41,875 nt of DNA from a virus (IMGVR_UViG_3300049032_000032:1-41875); one strand, 5' to 3'; shown: positions 31,323 through 39,866, counted from the first letter of the stretch. Notes: generated from the sequence alone by a model not told the origin. Translations and numbers: made by a program.

Positions 31323-34300
31323 TTAGAATCCGTAAGCCGCTTGGGCATCCCGCTGACGGGTAGTGATGATCCGCGCCATCTCTTCCTCGTCGCGGACATG
31401 AATGGGACCGGTAAACGTCACACCAGCGCCGCGGGAGTTATCCGCAATCCGGGTCATCGTCTCCCACTGACTCGATGACAGAACCGCGTCAGGCTTCCGC
31501 TTGTTATGCTGCACAAGCTGCGCCCCACCCGTGTTCTCCAACCAACCACCACCGTCATACAAGGTAGGCACGCCAAGAGCGTTACCCTCCGAATGACCGC
31601 CGAGCTTGTCAGTGACCCACTTAGTCGTGCTGTCGAGGATCTTCTTGCCAACCCCGATAGCCATGTCAGCGACGATCCCGCCGCCAGGGAACGACCCCTT
31701 GAACTTCGACACGAGCCCGTTGACGATCCCCTCAAGCGGGTTCCATGCAGTACCACCAGCGGGAATATCCCCGCCGCCAGCAAGGAACCCTGACGGGTTC
31801 ACATAGTTCGGCCATCCACCATTGAGCACCATGTAGTGAAGGTGAGGGCCCGTCGAGTTACCAGTCGAACCAACCGCGCCGATCCGGTTCCCCGCACGCA
31901 CCATCTGACCCGCCTGCACAGCAAACGACGAAAGGTGCGCGTACCAGGTTTGCAAGCCGTTCGGGTGGTCGATGTGGACCTCGTTACCGCCACCAAACGG
32001 CGAGTACGACGCCTGCGACACCCGGCCCGGACCAGCAGCCCTAACCGGCGTACCAGTCGGGGCAGCGAAGTCGATGCCGTTGTGGAACCCGCCAGTGCGA
32101 GGGCCGAAGCCGGAAGACACCACGCTGTTAGGCAGTGGGTGAACAAGCCCGCCCTTCGCATAACCCGTCAGGCTTGAAGCGAGAGCCTGAAGGTTCCCAA
32201 CACCAGCCTTACGAGTCTGCTCCTTCGTGAACACATACTCGCCCGCATGCACGATACCCGCCGGCGTGTACTTGCCGCCAGGGCCTGTGTAGCCACCATC
32301 AGCGAAACCCTTGGGTAGTGCCACGCGAGGCAGCTTGTCAATCCCCGGCAGGAACCCGGCAACCGTGTTGAACGCGTTGATAAGGCCATCGTTAATGACC
32401 GTGTCCACAACGAACTTGACCGGCGCCTTAGCGATGTTCTGAAGGTTGTCCCAGTGCTTCTTAACCAGCCGCACGCCAAGCTCGAACGCCGCCGGGATCG
32501 TCTTGTTCACGAACTTTCCGAGCGCTTCGAAGATCGGCTTGACCTTCGAGTTCCACACGGTCCCGATAGCAAGGCCGATACGATCCCACACCGGCTTAAC
32601 AACACTGTTGTAGAACCAGGTGAACGCCGGCCCAAGAACGTTCCGAACGAACCCCGCAACAGCATCAAATACTGGCCTAGCCGTTACGTTCCACCAACGC
32701 CCAACAAGGAGCCCGATCGCAGCGAACACGCCCCCAATAACGTCGCGCACCCAAGTGAAAGCGTTCGCGACATTCGTGCGGATGAACTTAATCGCCACAT
32801 TGAACACGGCGCTAATCGCAGCCCACGAAAGCCTAATCGTGTCCGAGATCGACTTCCAAACAGGACGAATCACAGCAACCAAGAACCACGTGAAAACCGC
32901 AGCGACACGAGTACGGATGAAAGTAACCACCACGCCGAACAACGCCGACATCGCAGCCCACCACAAACTAATCGCGGAACCGATACCCTCAAACGCCTCA
33001 ACCGCACGATCCCAGAACGCCCGAACCAAAGGCATCAGCAAATACGTGATCACCGATGCGAAAAGCTGGAACACACCACGGGCGCCGAGGTAGAAACCAT
33101 TCAGCACCACGCCGATAGAATCGAACGTCGGCTTCATGACCGCGTAAATACCAGCGAACGTCGCAACCAAACCATCAACAGCGATACGGATACCGTCAGC
33201 AACAGGCAGAACAACATTCCGGTGCAGCCAAGTGAAAACATCCCCGATGCCCTTGAACACCGAGTCCACAGCCGGGGCGACCGTTCCCTCAAAGAACGAC
33301 ACCATCCCGCCAACACCCGACCGGACACCCTCAACCGCCGGCGCGGCAGTATCACCAAGATCCTCAAAGAACCCCACGATACCGCCGAAGAACGACCGCA
33401 TAGCAGGCAGGGCGTCCTTCGTGAACCAGTCAACGACCCCGCCAACAACCTTCTGAATACCCTCCCAAGCAGCCGCAACAATCGCCCGGCCAGCCTCAGT
33501 CTGCGTAAAGAAGTAAGCCAGCCCAGACACGAGCCCGATAACCGCAAGCGCGATGATCCCGAACAAGTTAGCCTTGATCGCAGTGTTGAGTGCGGTCATG
33601 CCAAGTGCGGCGGTAAACGCGGCACCAGCAAAGAACGCCTGGGCACCCCCAGCAGCCGTCGCCACAGTCGCGTAAATAGCAATCGCGGCAGTATGAACAG
33701 CCATCGCCGCCGTATACGTCTTGTAAGCAGCAACAGTCGAACCGACAGCCACCGCCAGCGTCAGCAGCCAATCCTTATTCTTAACAACCCAGTCACCGGC
33801 ATCAACGAGCGCGTCCTTCGCCGCGATAACCCCATCACGAAGGTCAAGCAGGAAGTCCACAATGGGAGAGTCTTCTTCCCAGCCGAACGCCGTCCGCAAC
33901 AGGCCCCGGTAATCGCCCTTGATGAGCAGATCATGCAGGCCACGAGCGCCCGCCGCCATCCGCTCCATGAAACCAGGGAACCCGTTCGACGTAATGTCAC
34001 CGTCAGCGGCCTTGAACGCGGCACCGAAAGCCCGCACCCCGCCAACACCCTCAGTGAAAACCGGGATGACCTTCTCAGAGATGAACGAAAACACTGTTGT
34101 CATCGTGGGCAGAAACAACTCACCCATCTTCGTCGTCAGGTTCCCCCACTCAGCAGCCATAACCTGCTGCTTATGAGCGAACGTGTCCGACTCTTTGGCG
34201 AAGTTCCCGTGGGCGTCCGTGGTCTGCTTCATGATGAGCGACATCGTTGCGGCCTGGGTAGCCTCAGCCGACAGGGCCCCGCCGACCTTCTCGAACCCGA

Positions 34301-34892
34301 GCGCCGCGGCCTCAGCGTCAATCTTCGCCTGATTCAGCGAGACGCCGTACTTCTCGATGGGATCCCGCTCGCCCTTCAACGCGCTAGAAAGCGCATCAAC
34401 GGCATCCTTCGTCGTGCCACCAAACATTGAAGACAGGTCAGCACCAAGCCCGATCAGGCTCTTAGTCTTCGGCGCCAACTCATCCATAGCGGTGCCGCCA
34501 TTTTTAAGCTGAGCACCAATCAACGTCCCAAGCTCATTGAACTCGTTAGACGTCAGCCCAACATCCCTAGCCGCATTCCGCGACCACTTACGCATCTCAC
34601 CAGACGAGCCCTTGAACACCGAATCCAGAGCGCCGAAGCTCTGCTCTATCTCCCCGGCGCCCTTAATCGCATCCTTCAAGAACGAGCCGATGCCCACCGC
34701 AGCAAACGCCCCGGCGATACCCGCCATCGAACCCTTAAACGCAGCCGAAAACTTACTACCCGAAGCCTTACCGACAGACTCAGCCTCACGACCAACCCCC
34801 GCAAACTCACGAGCAATTTCCTTACCCATGCGCCCCTTCGGGCCCATAGAGGGGATGATGTCAATGTAGGCGGTGGCTAGATTCATTGCCAT
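31323..34892 (-). CDS. Tape measure protein with M23 peptidase domain
   Basis: A 1189-residue protein. The N-terminal region (YIDIIPSMGPKGRMGKEIAR, AIKGAGEIEQSFGALDSVFK) is the standard TMP opening, followed by multiple hydrophobic helices around 370-480 and repeated Trp-rich helical segments. Residues about 916-1037 are a LytM/M23 peptidase (FHNGIDFAAP with His937/Asp941, YAHLSS with His986, STGPHLHYMV with His1017/His1019). It sets tail length and, on ejection, probably cuts the wall locally. AAGGGGA lies 8 nt before the ATG. Confidence 0.95.
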   Translation of the reverse strand: MAMNLATAYIDIIPSMGPKGRMGKEIAREFAGVGREAESVGKASGSKFSAAFKGSMAGIAGAFAAVGIGSFLKDAIKGAGEIEQSFGALDSVFKGSSGEMRKWSRNAARDVGLTSNEFNELGTLIGAQLKNGGTAMDELAPKTKSLIGLGADLSSMFGGTTKDAVDALSSALKGERDPIEKYGVSLNQAKIDAEAAALGFEKVGGALSAEATQAATMSLIMKQTTDAHGNFAKESDTFAHKQQVMAAEWGNLTTKMGELFLPTMTTVFSFISEKVIPVFTEGVGGVRAFGAAFKAADGDITSNGFPGFMERMAAGARGLHDLLIKGDYRGLLRTAFGWEEDSPIVDFLLDLRDGVIAAKDALVDAGDWVVKNKDWLLTLAVAVGSTVAAYKTYTAAMAVHTAAIAIYATVATAAGGAQAFFAGAAFTAALGMTALNTAIKANLFGIIALAVIGLVSGLAYFFTQTEAGRAIVAAAWEGIQKVVGGVVDWFTKDALPAMRSFFGGIVGFFEDLGDTAAPAVEGVRSGVGGMVSFFEGTVAPAVDSVFKGIGDVFTWLHRNVVLPVADGIRIAVDGLVATFAGIYAVMKPTFDSIGVVLNGFYLGARGVFQLFASVITYLLMPLVRAFWDRAVEAFEGIGSAISLWWAAMSALFGVVVTFIRTRVAAVFTWFLVAVIRPVWKSISDTIRLSWAAISAVFNVAIKFIRTNVANAFTWVRDVIGGVFAAIGLLVGRWWNVTARPVFDAVAGFVRNVLGPAFTWFYNSVVKPVWDRIGLAIGTVWNSKVKPIFEALGKFVNKTIPAAFELGVRLVKKHWDNLQNIAKAPVKFVVDTVINDGLINAFNTVAGFLPGIDKLPRVALPKGFADGGYTGPGGKYTPAGIVHAGEYVFTKEQTRKAGVGNLQALASSLTGYAKGGLVHPLPNSVVSSGFGPRTGGFHNGIDFAAPTGTPVRAAGPGRVSQASYSPFGGGNEVHIDHPNGLQTWYAHLSSFAVQAGQMVRAGNRIGAVGSTGNSTGPHLHYMVLNGGWPNYVNPSGFLAGGGDIPAGGTAWNPLEGIVNGLVSKFKGSFPGGGIVADMAIGVGKKILDSTTKWVTDKLGGHSEGNALGVPTLYDGGGWLENTGGAQLVQHNKRKPDAVLSSSQWETMTRIADNSRGAGVTFTGPIHVRDEEEMARIITTRQRDAQAAYGF

Positions 34893-34907
34893 CGTGGGAT
34901 CCCCTTA

Positions 34908-35177
34908 TTAGTCTCGGCCAGCATCCATCGATTTCGTCAGGAGGCCATATTTCGCTTCGGCATAAGCTGCCTGGTTCGTCGCAGTCACCACAGACCCACG
35001 CGCACGGGTGGAATGAACATTCGAATGCGCGACGAACCCCTCACCCTCACCCCGATACTCAGCGTTCGCAGCCGCGGCGATAGCTTCGGCCCGCTTCGTG
35101 ACCTCAGCGAGCATTTCCGGGGAACGCATAATCTCGACCATCGACCTGTTATGAACCTTGACCCGCGGCTTAGCCAT
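34908..35177 (-). CDS. Tail-region protein (minor capsid gp10-like)
   Basis: An 89-residue protein (MAKPRVKVHNRSMVEIMRSP, then AIAAAANAEYRGEGEGFVAH, then ATNQAAYAEAKYGLLTKSMD). The VKVHN..V..ilrSPeml..v..rA..Ia..A opening is that of HK97 gp10-like or actinophage neck proteins, normally found before the tail tube. Here it lies between the tail chaperones and the tape measure. ATG at 35177 with AAAGGGG. A longer in-frame reading to 35432 would cover the chaperone gene and was rejected. Confidence 0.65.
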   Translation of the reverse strand: MAKPRVKVHNRSMVEIMRSPEMLAEVTKRAEAIAAAANAEYRGEGEGFVAHSNVHSTRARGSVVTATNQAAYAEAKYGLLTKSMDAGRD

Positions 35178-35223
35178 GCGGCACCCCTTTAAATAGCAAG
35201 GGGGCCACATGGCCCCGTGAGTT

Positions 35224-35580
35224 TTACTTCTTCGCGTGCTTACGTAGGAACGCTTCGGCCCGCGACACCGCATAGTTATCTTTCTCGGCCTGCTCAGCCA
35301 CTCCGAGCGGGTACTCACGCATCTCAGGCGCCTTACCCTTACCGCCAGCCTGACCGTGCGCGATCCGGTACAACGCAGCCTCGATGAGCCATGACCCTTC
35401 GACTTCCTCCGAGATCGCCGCGGCGCCGCCAATGCGGACGCCCACAGCGCCGCCCCTTGGCAGGTTCGCGGCCAGCACGGACACCTTACGGACGCTAACC
35501 TTGCCCCGGTACATGTCCGCTAGGTCAAGGTTGTAATAGCGCTGCAGATCGGCTTCTAAGGCCTCGCCGTGATTAGCCAA
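35224..35580 (-). CDS. Tail assembly chaperone T, expressed mainly by -1 frameshift
   Basis: A 118-residue frame (ANHGEALEADLQRYYNLDLA, then MYRGKVSVRKVSVLAANLPR, then SWLIEAALYRIAHGQAGGKG). The RYYxLDLADMYRGxxSxRxxxxL core is the actinophage gpT-like domain. It has no independent SD. Its reading frame is entered from gene G by a -1 slip at 35607-35601, giving ITALLWLLANHGEALEA across the join. It keeps the tape measure soluble and helps tube assembly. Confidence 0.8.
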   Translation of the reverse strand: MANHGEALEADLQRYYNLDLADMYRGKVSVRKVSVLAANLPRGGAVGVRIGGAAAISEEVEGSWLIEAALYRIAHGQAGGKGKAPEMREYPLGVAEQAEKDNYAVSRAEAFLRKHAKK

Positions 35581-35597
35581 CAGCCAGAGGAGCGCGG

Positions 35598-35915
35598 TTA
35601 TTTTCCCCGCTGCGCCTCAGCCATGTACTCCTCAAGGAACGCCTGAGTCGTCGCCAGAGACACGCGGCCCTCAGTAGCCTTGACCTGGTCCTTGAACTTG
35701 TCGTACTGGTCGCCCAGCATCTTCCGCACAGCCGTCGCGAACGCATTGTTCTCAAGCGCCTCGAAGAACTCAAGGTCGTCAATGAGGTCCGGGTCAACAA
35801 CGTAGTCGGTGCCGCGCCATTCAAACGCTGACTTGCTGGTTACAACGTCAGACTTCGCGGTCTGACGGTCCTGGGGCTTCTTAGCGCCAGCGGGAATAGT
35901 CTTGGTCTCTGCCAT
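35598..35915 (-). CDS. Tail assembly chaperone G
   Basis: A 105-residue protein (MAETKTIPAGAKKPQDRQTA, then SAFEWRGTDYVVDPDLIDDL, then ATAVRKMLGDQYDKFKDQVK, ending EYMAEAQRGK). The 'D.DLIDDLEFFEALENN..A...MLG..QY..F' core is a familiar gpG-like family. Start at ATG 35915 with AAGGAAACC. The stop TAA (35598) directly follows the slippery site. The fusion G-T would be 105 plus about 124 residues. Confidence 0.85.
   Translation of the reverse strand: MAETKTIPAGAKKPQDRQTAKSDVVTSKSAFEWRGTDYVVDPDLIDDLEFFEALENNAFATAVRKMLGDQYDKFKDQVKATEGRVSLATTQAFLEEYMAEAQRGK
35601..35607 (-). promoter_or_regulatory. Programmed -1 frameshift site GGGAAAA
   Basis: In frame the codons read CGG GGA AAA TAA; G-GGA-AAA is a canonical X-XXY-YYZ heptamer placed on the last sense codons of G. 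Slippage by -1 enters the T frame without a stop. This is the conserved siphoviral G/GT arrangement. Confidence 0.88.
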
Positions 35916-35925
35916 GGTGGTTTCC

Positions 35926-36135
35926 TTACTTAGTGGTGGTTTCGGCGTCATCAGCCGGGATTACTTCGATGGAGTCCGCAAATATCGTGAACGTCAGGGC
36001 GGGGACCGCGTCACGGGCACCAAGTCCGCTGACCTGAATGCCGTCCTCGCTTATGTACCAAGGGAACTCTGCGCCGTCGATGTAGAGTTTGTCGCAGCGC
36101 AGATCGAGCACCGCTTTTTTAGGTAATGAGGGCAT
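35926..36135 (-). CDS. Small beta protein after the major tail protein
   Basis: A 69-residue protein (MPSLPKKAVLDLRCDKLYID, then PWYISEDGIQVSGLGARDA, then FTIFADSIEVIP). Short strands and the WYISEDG segment mark small actinophage proteins between the tube and chaperone genes, function unknown. GAGGAG precedes the ATG with an AAACCACC leader also used by the chaperone gene. Confidence 0.7.
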   Translation of the reverse strand: MPSLPKKAVLDLRCDKLYIDGAEFPWYISEDGIQVSGLGARDAVPALTFTIFADSIEVIPADDAETTTK

Positions 36136-36177
36136 GGTGGTTTCTCCTCAAAAAGTCATGGTGGTTTAGGTTTGAAT

Positions 36178-36218
36178 GGTGGGCGGGGGAAACCACCACA
36201 GAAAACACCCCGCCCACC
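36178..36218. other. Perfect 11-bp inverted repeat after the major tail gene
   Basis: GGTGGGCGGGG-(19 nt)-CCCCGCCCACC lies 8 nt past the tail-tube stop. No U-tract follows, so it is more likely an mRNA 3'-end stabiliser or processing stop that sets the high tail-tube output than a simple terminator. Confidence 0.6.
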
Positions 36219-36225
36219 GGTCTAG

Positions 36226-36783
36226 CTACGCGGCGGTGTAAGCCGGCGCGTCAGTCAGGATGTAGCTGTCGCCCAGGATGTCCAGGGTGAAGCCGTACAT
36301 CGTCAGGCCGCTGTTCGTGTGAGCCAGCTCTTCGCGGTCAGTGACCTCGACCTTTTCGCAGCACAGGAACTTCGTAACGCCGCCATCAACGAACTTGAAC
36401 ACAGCAGCGCGGGCAACAGACGGAACACCCTCGGGCAGATCAACACGGGCAACCGCGTCAACCCCGACACCCGTAACAACCGGATCGCCGTGACCGAAGT
36501 ACAGCTCAGTCACACCCGGAGTTTCCTCAAGGCACTGAATCGAGATCGTCTTCTCAGTGCCAGTGACCTTCGTGCGGAGAGTCGAACCGCCCTGCCAGCC
36601 CTTGAACTTCTCCACGTCAGTAGAGACAGCCAGCGAAACGCCGTCCTCAGAAAGCCAACCCACAGCCGCGAAAGGCGCAATCGGATCCGTGAGCGTCGTC
36701 GGAAGAGTCGAGCCGACCGGAGCGAAGAACACTTCGCTGTCAAGATCGCCGTACGCCCGGATGTTGTCGTAATTCTTAGCCAT
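36226..36783 (-). CDS. Major tail protein (tube)
   Basis: A 185-residue protein (NYDNIRAYGDLDSEVFFAPV, then AVGWLSEDGVSLAVSTDVEK, then AWQGG-like FKGWQGGSTLR, EKTISIQCLEETPGV, YGFTLDILGD). The GWLSEDGVsl.....v.k....G strand order and WQGG signature are typical of siphoviral tube proteins. It is placed between the connectors and the chaperones, followed by a long inverted repeat. Confidence 0.85.
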   Translation of the reverse strand: MAKNYDNIRAYGDLDSEVFFAPVGSTLPTTLTDPIAPFAAVGWLSEDGVSLAVSTDVEKFKGWQGGSTLRTKVTGTEKTISIQCLEETPGVTELYFGHGDPVVTGVGVDAVARVDLPEGVPSVARAAVFKFVDGGVTKFLCCEKVEVTDREELAHTNSGLTMYGFTLDILGDSYILTDAPAYTAA

Positions 36784-36786
36784 GGT

Positions 36787-36966
36787 CTATTCGGCCCCTT
36801 CATTCGTTTCAGTCTCGGCAGGAGCCGAATGGGTTACTTCAGCCCGGCGAGCTTTACCCCGGACAATCAGCGAACGAGCATCAGCATCGTTCACCTCAGC
36901 AGTCGTCCCGGCGTTGTACGTGCGCCCGCCAGGAGTCGTGTAGTTATTAGCGAAAGTGATCCTCAA
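36787..36966 (-). CDS. Small connector-region protein
   Basis: A 59-residue protein (MRITFANNYTTPGGRTYNAG, then NDADARSLIVRGKARRAEVT) with an acidic Glu/Thr-rich tail. The 'V....y.YxxG..v.v.da.A..Li..G.A..v' pattern matches short head-tail or tail-associated proteins. TTG start at 36966 with an excellent AGGAGGT SD. Confidence 0.7.
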   Translation of the reverse strand: MRITFANNYTTPGGRTYNAGTTAEVNDADARSLIVRGKARRAEVTHSAPAETETNEGAE

Positions 36967-36974
36967 CGGACCTC

Positions 36975-37373
36975 CTAGAGTGAGTCCGTAGCAACGCCAC
37001 GGAAATGCAGTACAAAGGTTTGCCGGTAACGAGGTACACGGGCGTCAGGGTCAGGGATATAAACGGGCCGGCCAGCCTCGCTGACGGCCTTGCAGTACTC
37101 GCCTTGGATGGTCACACCCGGCGCGGCGTTCACGAGGGCCCGGACCTTAGCCGCGAGCCGCTCAGCCTTCGGGTTCGTCGTCTCCCACGAACCAACCAGC
37201 AACTGCCCGCCGTCCGTGACCTTACTGACGAGCGAACCGCCGCCGTTCTCAACCAAAACGAAACTCGCCGGGCGCGTGGAAGGAACCTCACCAACAACCG
37301 GAATATCAAGATGCTGGTCAAGGTAACGAATCAACCAAATCGCAGGATTAGGGAACGTCAGAAACTCAGCCAT
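36975..37373 (-). CDS. Tail terminator / neck protein
   Basis: A 132-residue protein (LTFPNPAIWLIRYLDQHLDI, then VPSTRPASFVLVENGGGSLV, then LLVGSWETTNPKAERLAAKV, ending YRQTFVLHFRG). The layout, an N-terminal helix, R-P-x-F/L-V-x-V strand and a late A.....A.I.......G helix, fits siphoviral tail terminators that close the tail before joining the head. ATG at 37373 overlaps the previous stop region by 8 nt. Confidence 0.7.
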   Translation of the reverse strand: MAEFLTFPNPAIWLIRYLDQHLDIPVVGEVPSTRPASFVLVENGGGSLVSKVTDGGQLLVGSWETTNPKAERLAAKVRALVNAAPGVTIQGEYCKAVSEAGRPVYIPDPDARVPRYRQTFVLHFRGVATDSL

Positions 37374-37746
37374 CAAAGCGCCCTAACTGAACGACAACGC
37401 CCGCACGCTTACCCGTGAACGGGTTGCGGCCCCAATCCCTACCCGGACCGCGAACCTCAAAAGGATCCGCATGACCCGGCAAAGTGATCCGGTCACGAGC
37501 ACGAACCGTAGTACCAGGCGGCATGTAAAGCGTGAACTCCACACCCACACCCTCACGATTAGCCTCGAAATCCTCGACCACATCACCAGGCGCCAAAGCA
37601 CAACCCGGCACAGGAATAGGAGCGAGCCATGTATCCGGCTCCTCATACCCATCCACCACAGCACCAGGAGAATGCCTCAACAGCTCCACCGTGATGCCAT
37701 ACGGATGCCGACGCCACGGCAAATAGCTAGCGAACGCAACAGCCAT
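37366..37746 (-). CDS. Head closure / stopper protein
   Basis: A 126-residue, small beta-barrel-like protein (YLPWRRHPYGITVELLRHSP, then PGCALAPGDVVEDFEANREG, then VGVEFTLYMPPGTTVRARDR, then GHADPFEVRGPGRDW, NPFTGKRAGVVVQL). The 'v......G......d.i......f.V.G....w.nP.tG.....v' pattern is that of stopper proteins. ATG at 37746 overlaps the connector stop (TGATG). Confidence 0.75.
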   Translation of the reverse strand: MAVAFASYLPWRRHPYGITVELLRHSPGAVVDGYEEPDTWLAPIPVPGCALAPGDVVEDFEANREGVGVEFTLYMPPGTTVRARDRITLPGHADPFEVRGPGRDWGRNPFTGKRAGVVVQLGRFDG

Positions 37747-38180
37747 CACCAACCACCAATCGGCGGCACATAAAAAGGGCTAAAAGGCGACGTAACCGGG
37801 ATCGTGTCAACCGCCACAGTAAACGGACCCAGACTCGAAGGCGGACTAATCCGCTTCAACTCGTCATCAGTGATCCACAACTCGCCCGGCTGATCCCCGC
37901 CCATCGTTACAGACCCCGAGAACGGGCCGGTGGACTCTTGACGAGTCCTGACACCTTCAGGGTTGCGGAACTTGCGTTCCACCATCGCAACAACAACGTC
38001 TCGAACATCGTCCGAGAGGTCAGGCTCGAGCCCGCTATCAATCCTTGCCTGCAAGCCAGGGACGGACGACCGCACTAGACGCTCAGCACGGCCAACCCAA
38101 TAGGTCACGGACGCGGTATTAAAAGGAGCGCCCTCGCCAATCCAGGCGTCAAGTACATCCTGTGCAACAGCCCAAGCCAT
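37746..38180 (-). CDS. Head-tail connector (adaptor) protein
   Basis: A 144-residue, mainly helical protein (AVAQDVLDAWIGEGAPFNTA, then VTYWVGRAERLVRSSVPGLQ, then DVVVAMVERKFRNPEGVRTR, then FSGSVTMGGDQPGELWITDD). Helical bundle followed by a beta-hairpin and D.E...... tail are typical of gp15/gp6-like adaptors bound under the portal. TTAGGAGC precedes the ATG. Confidence 0.8.
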   Translation of the reverse strand: MAWAVAQDVLDAWIGEGAPFNTASVTYWVGRAERLVRSSVPGLQARIDSGLEPDLSDDVRDVVVAMVERKFRNPEGVRTRQESTGPFSGSVTMGGDQPGELWITDDELKRISPPSSLGPFTVAVDTIPVTSPFSPFYVPPIGGW

Positions 38181-38192
38181 GACCGCTCCTAA

Positions 38193-38366
38193 CTAGTTCT
38201 TACGGGCACGACGCGCACGAGGCGCGGGCTTCTCAACAGGCTTCTCCGAAGGCACCTGCTCCTGCTCGGCTGATTCCTCAGCCCAGCCCGCGGCACGGTA
38301 GCGATCCTCAAGGTTTCCCTCAAGAGTCACCACCGTGCCAGCGGTCGGGTGAATCAAACGAGCCAA
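38193..38366 (-). CDS. Small capsid-adjacent protein with basic tail
   Basis: A 57-residue protein (MARLIHPTAGTVVTLEGNLE, then DRYRAAGWAEESAEQEQVPS) ending in a basic RARRARKN segment. The opening 'm..l.hp..gt.v...g...e.y.aaGw' is a common small protein between capsid and adaptor genes. Start is TTG at 38366, 1 nt after the capsid stop; no clear SD, so coupled to capsid translation. Confidence 0.7.
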   Translation of the reverse strand: MARLIHPTAGTVVTLEGNLEDRYRAAGWAEESAEQEQVPSEKPVEKPAPRARRARKN

Positions 38367-38367
38367 A

Positions 38368-39267
38368 TTAGACAGCGTCGACGTACTTGACGAAGCTGTT
38401 CACGTCGTTGATGAGGACGCCGAACTCGGCCTCCGCACGGATCGCAACAAGGTTGTGCTCCCACAGGGAAGTCAGGGTGCCGCCGATGGTCACAGCGGTC
38501 TGAGTGGAAACGTCGTAGCTGATGCCGCCAACGGAGCCCCACACAAGCTGCGACCAGTCGCCACCGTAACCAACGATGCCGGCCTCAGTGCTGATACCGT
38601 CGCCCAGGAACGCCGGACGACCGATCAGACGGCCCGGCGTGATAACCGAAGTCGTATCAGCAAGCGGGGTGTCAATGAACAGCGGACGACCCGTGGTGTC
38701 AACGGAACCAAGGAAAGTCGGCTCAACAACGGAATCGAAAGCGAAGCCAGTCAGCTTCTTCTTGTCATCAGCGAGGAGCTTCAGGCCGGCAACGATGTCG
38801 CCGTAGGTGCCGCCAGCAGCAGCAGCCGTGGTGCCCAGCTCGACAGACTTGGTGGTCTGGTCGATGTAGGCGCCGAACGGGGTGGACGTACCGTGAAGAA
38901 CAGCAGCGTCGAACGCCTCAGCGAACGCAACCGCGATCTCGTCCTTCAGGATCTCCATGTAGTTGCCGGGGTTCGCACGCACAACCTCAGCGGAAACCAC
39001 GGAGATAGCGGCGATCTTGTGCGGCTTGAAGGACTTCAGACCAAGGCTGGTCTCAGTCGTCGGCTTCAGGCCGGTTTCAGCAACCCACGAAGCCGTGGCC
39101 TTGCCGGTGGAGAAAGTGATCTCCTGACCGTTGATGCCGAGCGGCACCTTACGGGCAAGCTGCATCACGGAAGAGTTGTACTTCGCCTTGCGGAAGTAGT
39201 CCTCAGCCGCTTCGGGCTTGAGGAACCCGGCGAAATCGCCGGTAACAGTGGAATTGGCCTGAGCCAT
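38368..39267 (-). CDS. Major capsid protein (HK97 fold)
   Basis: A 299-residue protein. N-arm and E-loop region (FLKPEAAEDYFRKAKYNSSV, then KVPLGINGQEITFSTGKATA, then AETGLKPTTETSLGLKSFK), spine helix (NYMEILKDEIAVAFAEAFDA), and P-domain strands near the C-terminus (LWEHNLVAIRAEAEFGVLIN) match the HK97 fold. It lacks the long N-terminal delta domain because scaffold is separate. AGGAGACTGAC precedes the ATG. Confidence 0.92.
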   Translation of the reverse strand: MAQANSTVTGDFAGFLKPEAAEDYFRKAKYNSSVMQLARKVPLGINGQEITFSTGKATASWVAETGLKPTTETSLGLKSFKPHKIAAISVVSAEVVRANPGNYMEILKDEIAVAFAEAFDAAVLHGTSTPFGAYIDQTTKSVELGTTAAAAGGTYGDIVAGLKLLADDKKKLTGFAFDSVVEPTFLGSVDTTGRPLFIDTPLADTTSVITPGRLIGRPAFLGDGISTEAGIVGYGGDWSQLVWGSVGGISYDVSTQTAVTIGGTLTSLWEHNLVAIRAEAEFGVLINDVNSFVKYVDAV

Positions 39268-39284
39268 GTCAGTCTCCTAAAGAG

Positions 39285-39752
39285 TTAGTTGATTTTCAGC
39301 GCGTTACGGAGGGCGTCTTCCAGCCCGTCACCGTTCAGCGCCAACGCCTGCGGCCTGCGGCCCTCGGCGGGAACGTAAGGGCCTGTTTCCGGTTCAGCCG
39401 GAACACCCTTGAATGCAATGAGCTTCTCCGCGTACGCCTGAAGGTCTTCCGCGGAAGACGAAGCAGGACCATCGAGCAGATCAGCCGGGACACCAGCAGC
39501 GCCGGCAACCTCAGCCTTAGTGGCCTTAGCCTCCAACTCAGCAGCGCGCCGCTCAGCAGCCTCAAGCCGCTCATTAGCCTTCTGCTCAGCCGTCTTATTG
39601 GCTTCCTCAAGCTCCGCAAGCCGGGCAGCAGCAGCCTTGTTCTCCTTGGCCCGCTCCTCCCACTTACGCGCCTGCGCCTTCCAGTCGGTCTCCTGTGCAG
39701 GAGCCTCAGCGGGGGCGGTCTCAGTCGTGGCCTCAGCCGTTGATTCACTCAT
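39285..39752 (-). CDS. Scaffolding protein
   Basis: A 155-residue, Ala/Glu-rich protein: an acidic N-terminus (TAEATTETAPAEAPAQETDW), a long coiled coil about residues 25-80 (KAQARKWEERAKENKAAAAR then LAELEEANKTAEQKANERLE), a GVPADLLDG turn and a short basic-hydrophobic C-terminus that would bind capsid. Composition and position just before the capsid gene are characteristic. GAGAGGAAAT precedes the ATG. Confidence 0.85.
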   Translation of the reverse strand: MSESTAEATTETAPAEAPAQETDWKAQARKWEERAKENKAAAARLAELEEANKTAEQKANERLEAAERRAAELEAKATKAEVAGAAGVPADLLDGPASSSAEDLQAYAEKLIAFKGVPAEPETGPYVPAEGRRPQALALNGDGLEDALRNALKIN

Positions 39753-39841
39753 CGCGTATTTCCTCTCCCATGCGGGAACGTCCCCAAAGCCGTGCGGCCC
39801 ATTAGGGGAATGAAATGGTCAAGCACCCGAAACCGGGCACT

Positions 39842-39863
39842 AAAAAACCACCCGAAGGTGGTT
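39842..39863 (-). terminator. Terminator between MuF and scaffold genes
   Basis: On the minus strand AACCACC-TTCG-GGTGGTT then TTTT. A UUCG-type loop with a seven-pair stem sits just after the MuF stop. It would lower transcription into scaffold and capsid unless a promoter follows or the polymerase is antiterminated; a TTGACC without a good -10 lies about 30 nt downstream. Confidence 0.7.
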
Positions 39864-39866
39864 GGT

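Noticed and set aside
32454-34430. A very long plus-strand open frame opposite the tape measure gene
   Set aside because: It is rich in Arg, His, Asn and Pro with no recognisable domain. It lies wholly antisense to a certain gene and reflects GC-biased third positions.
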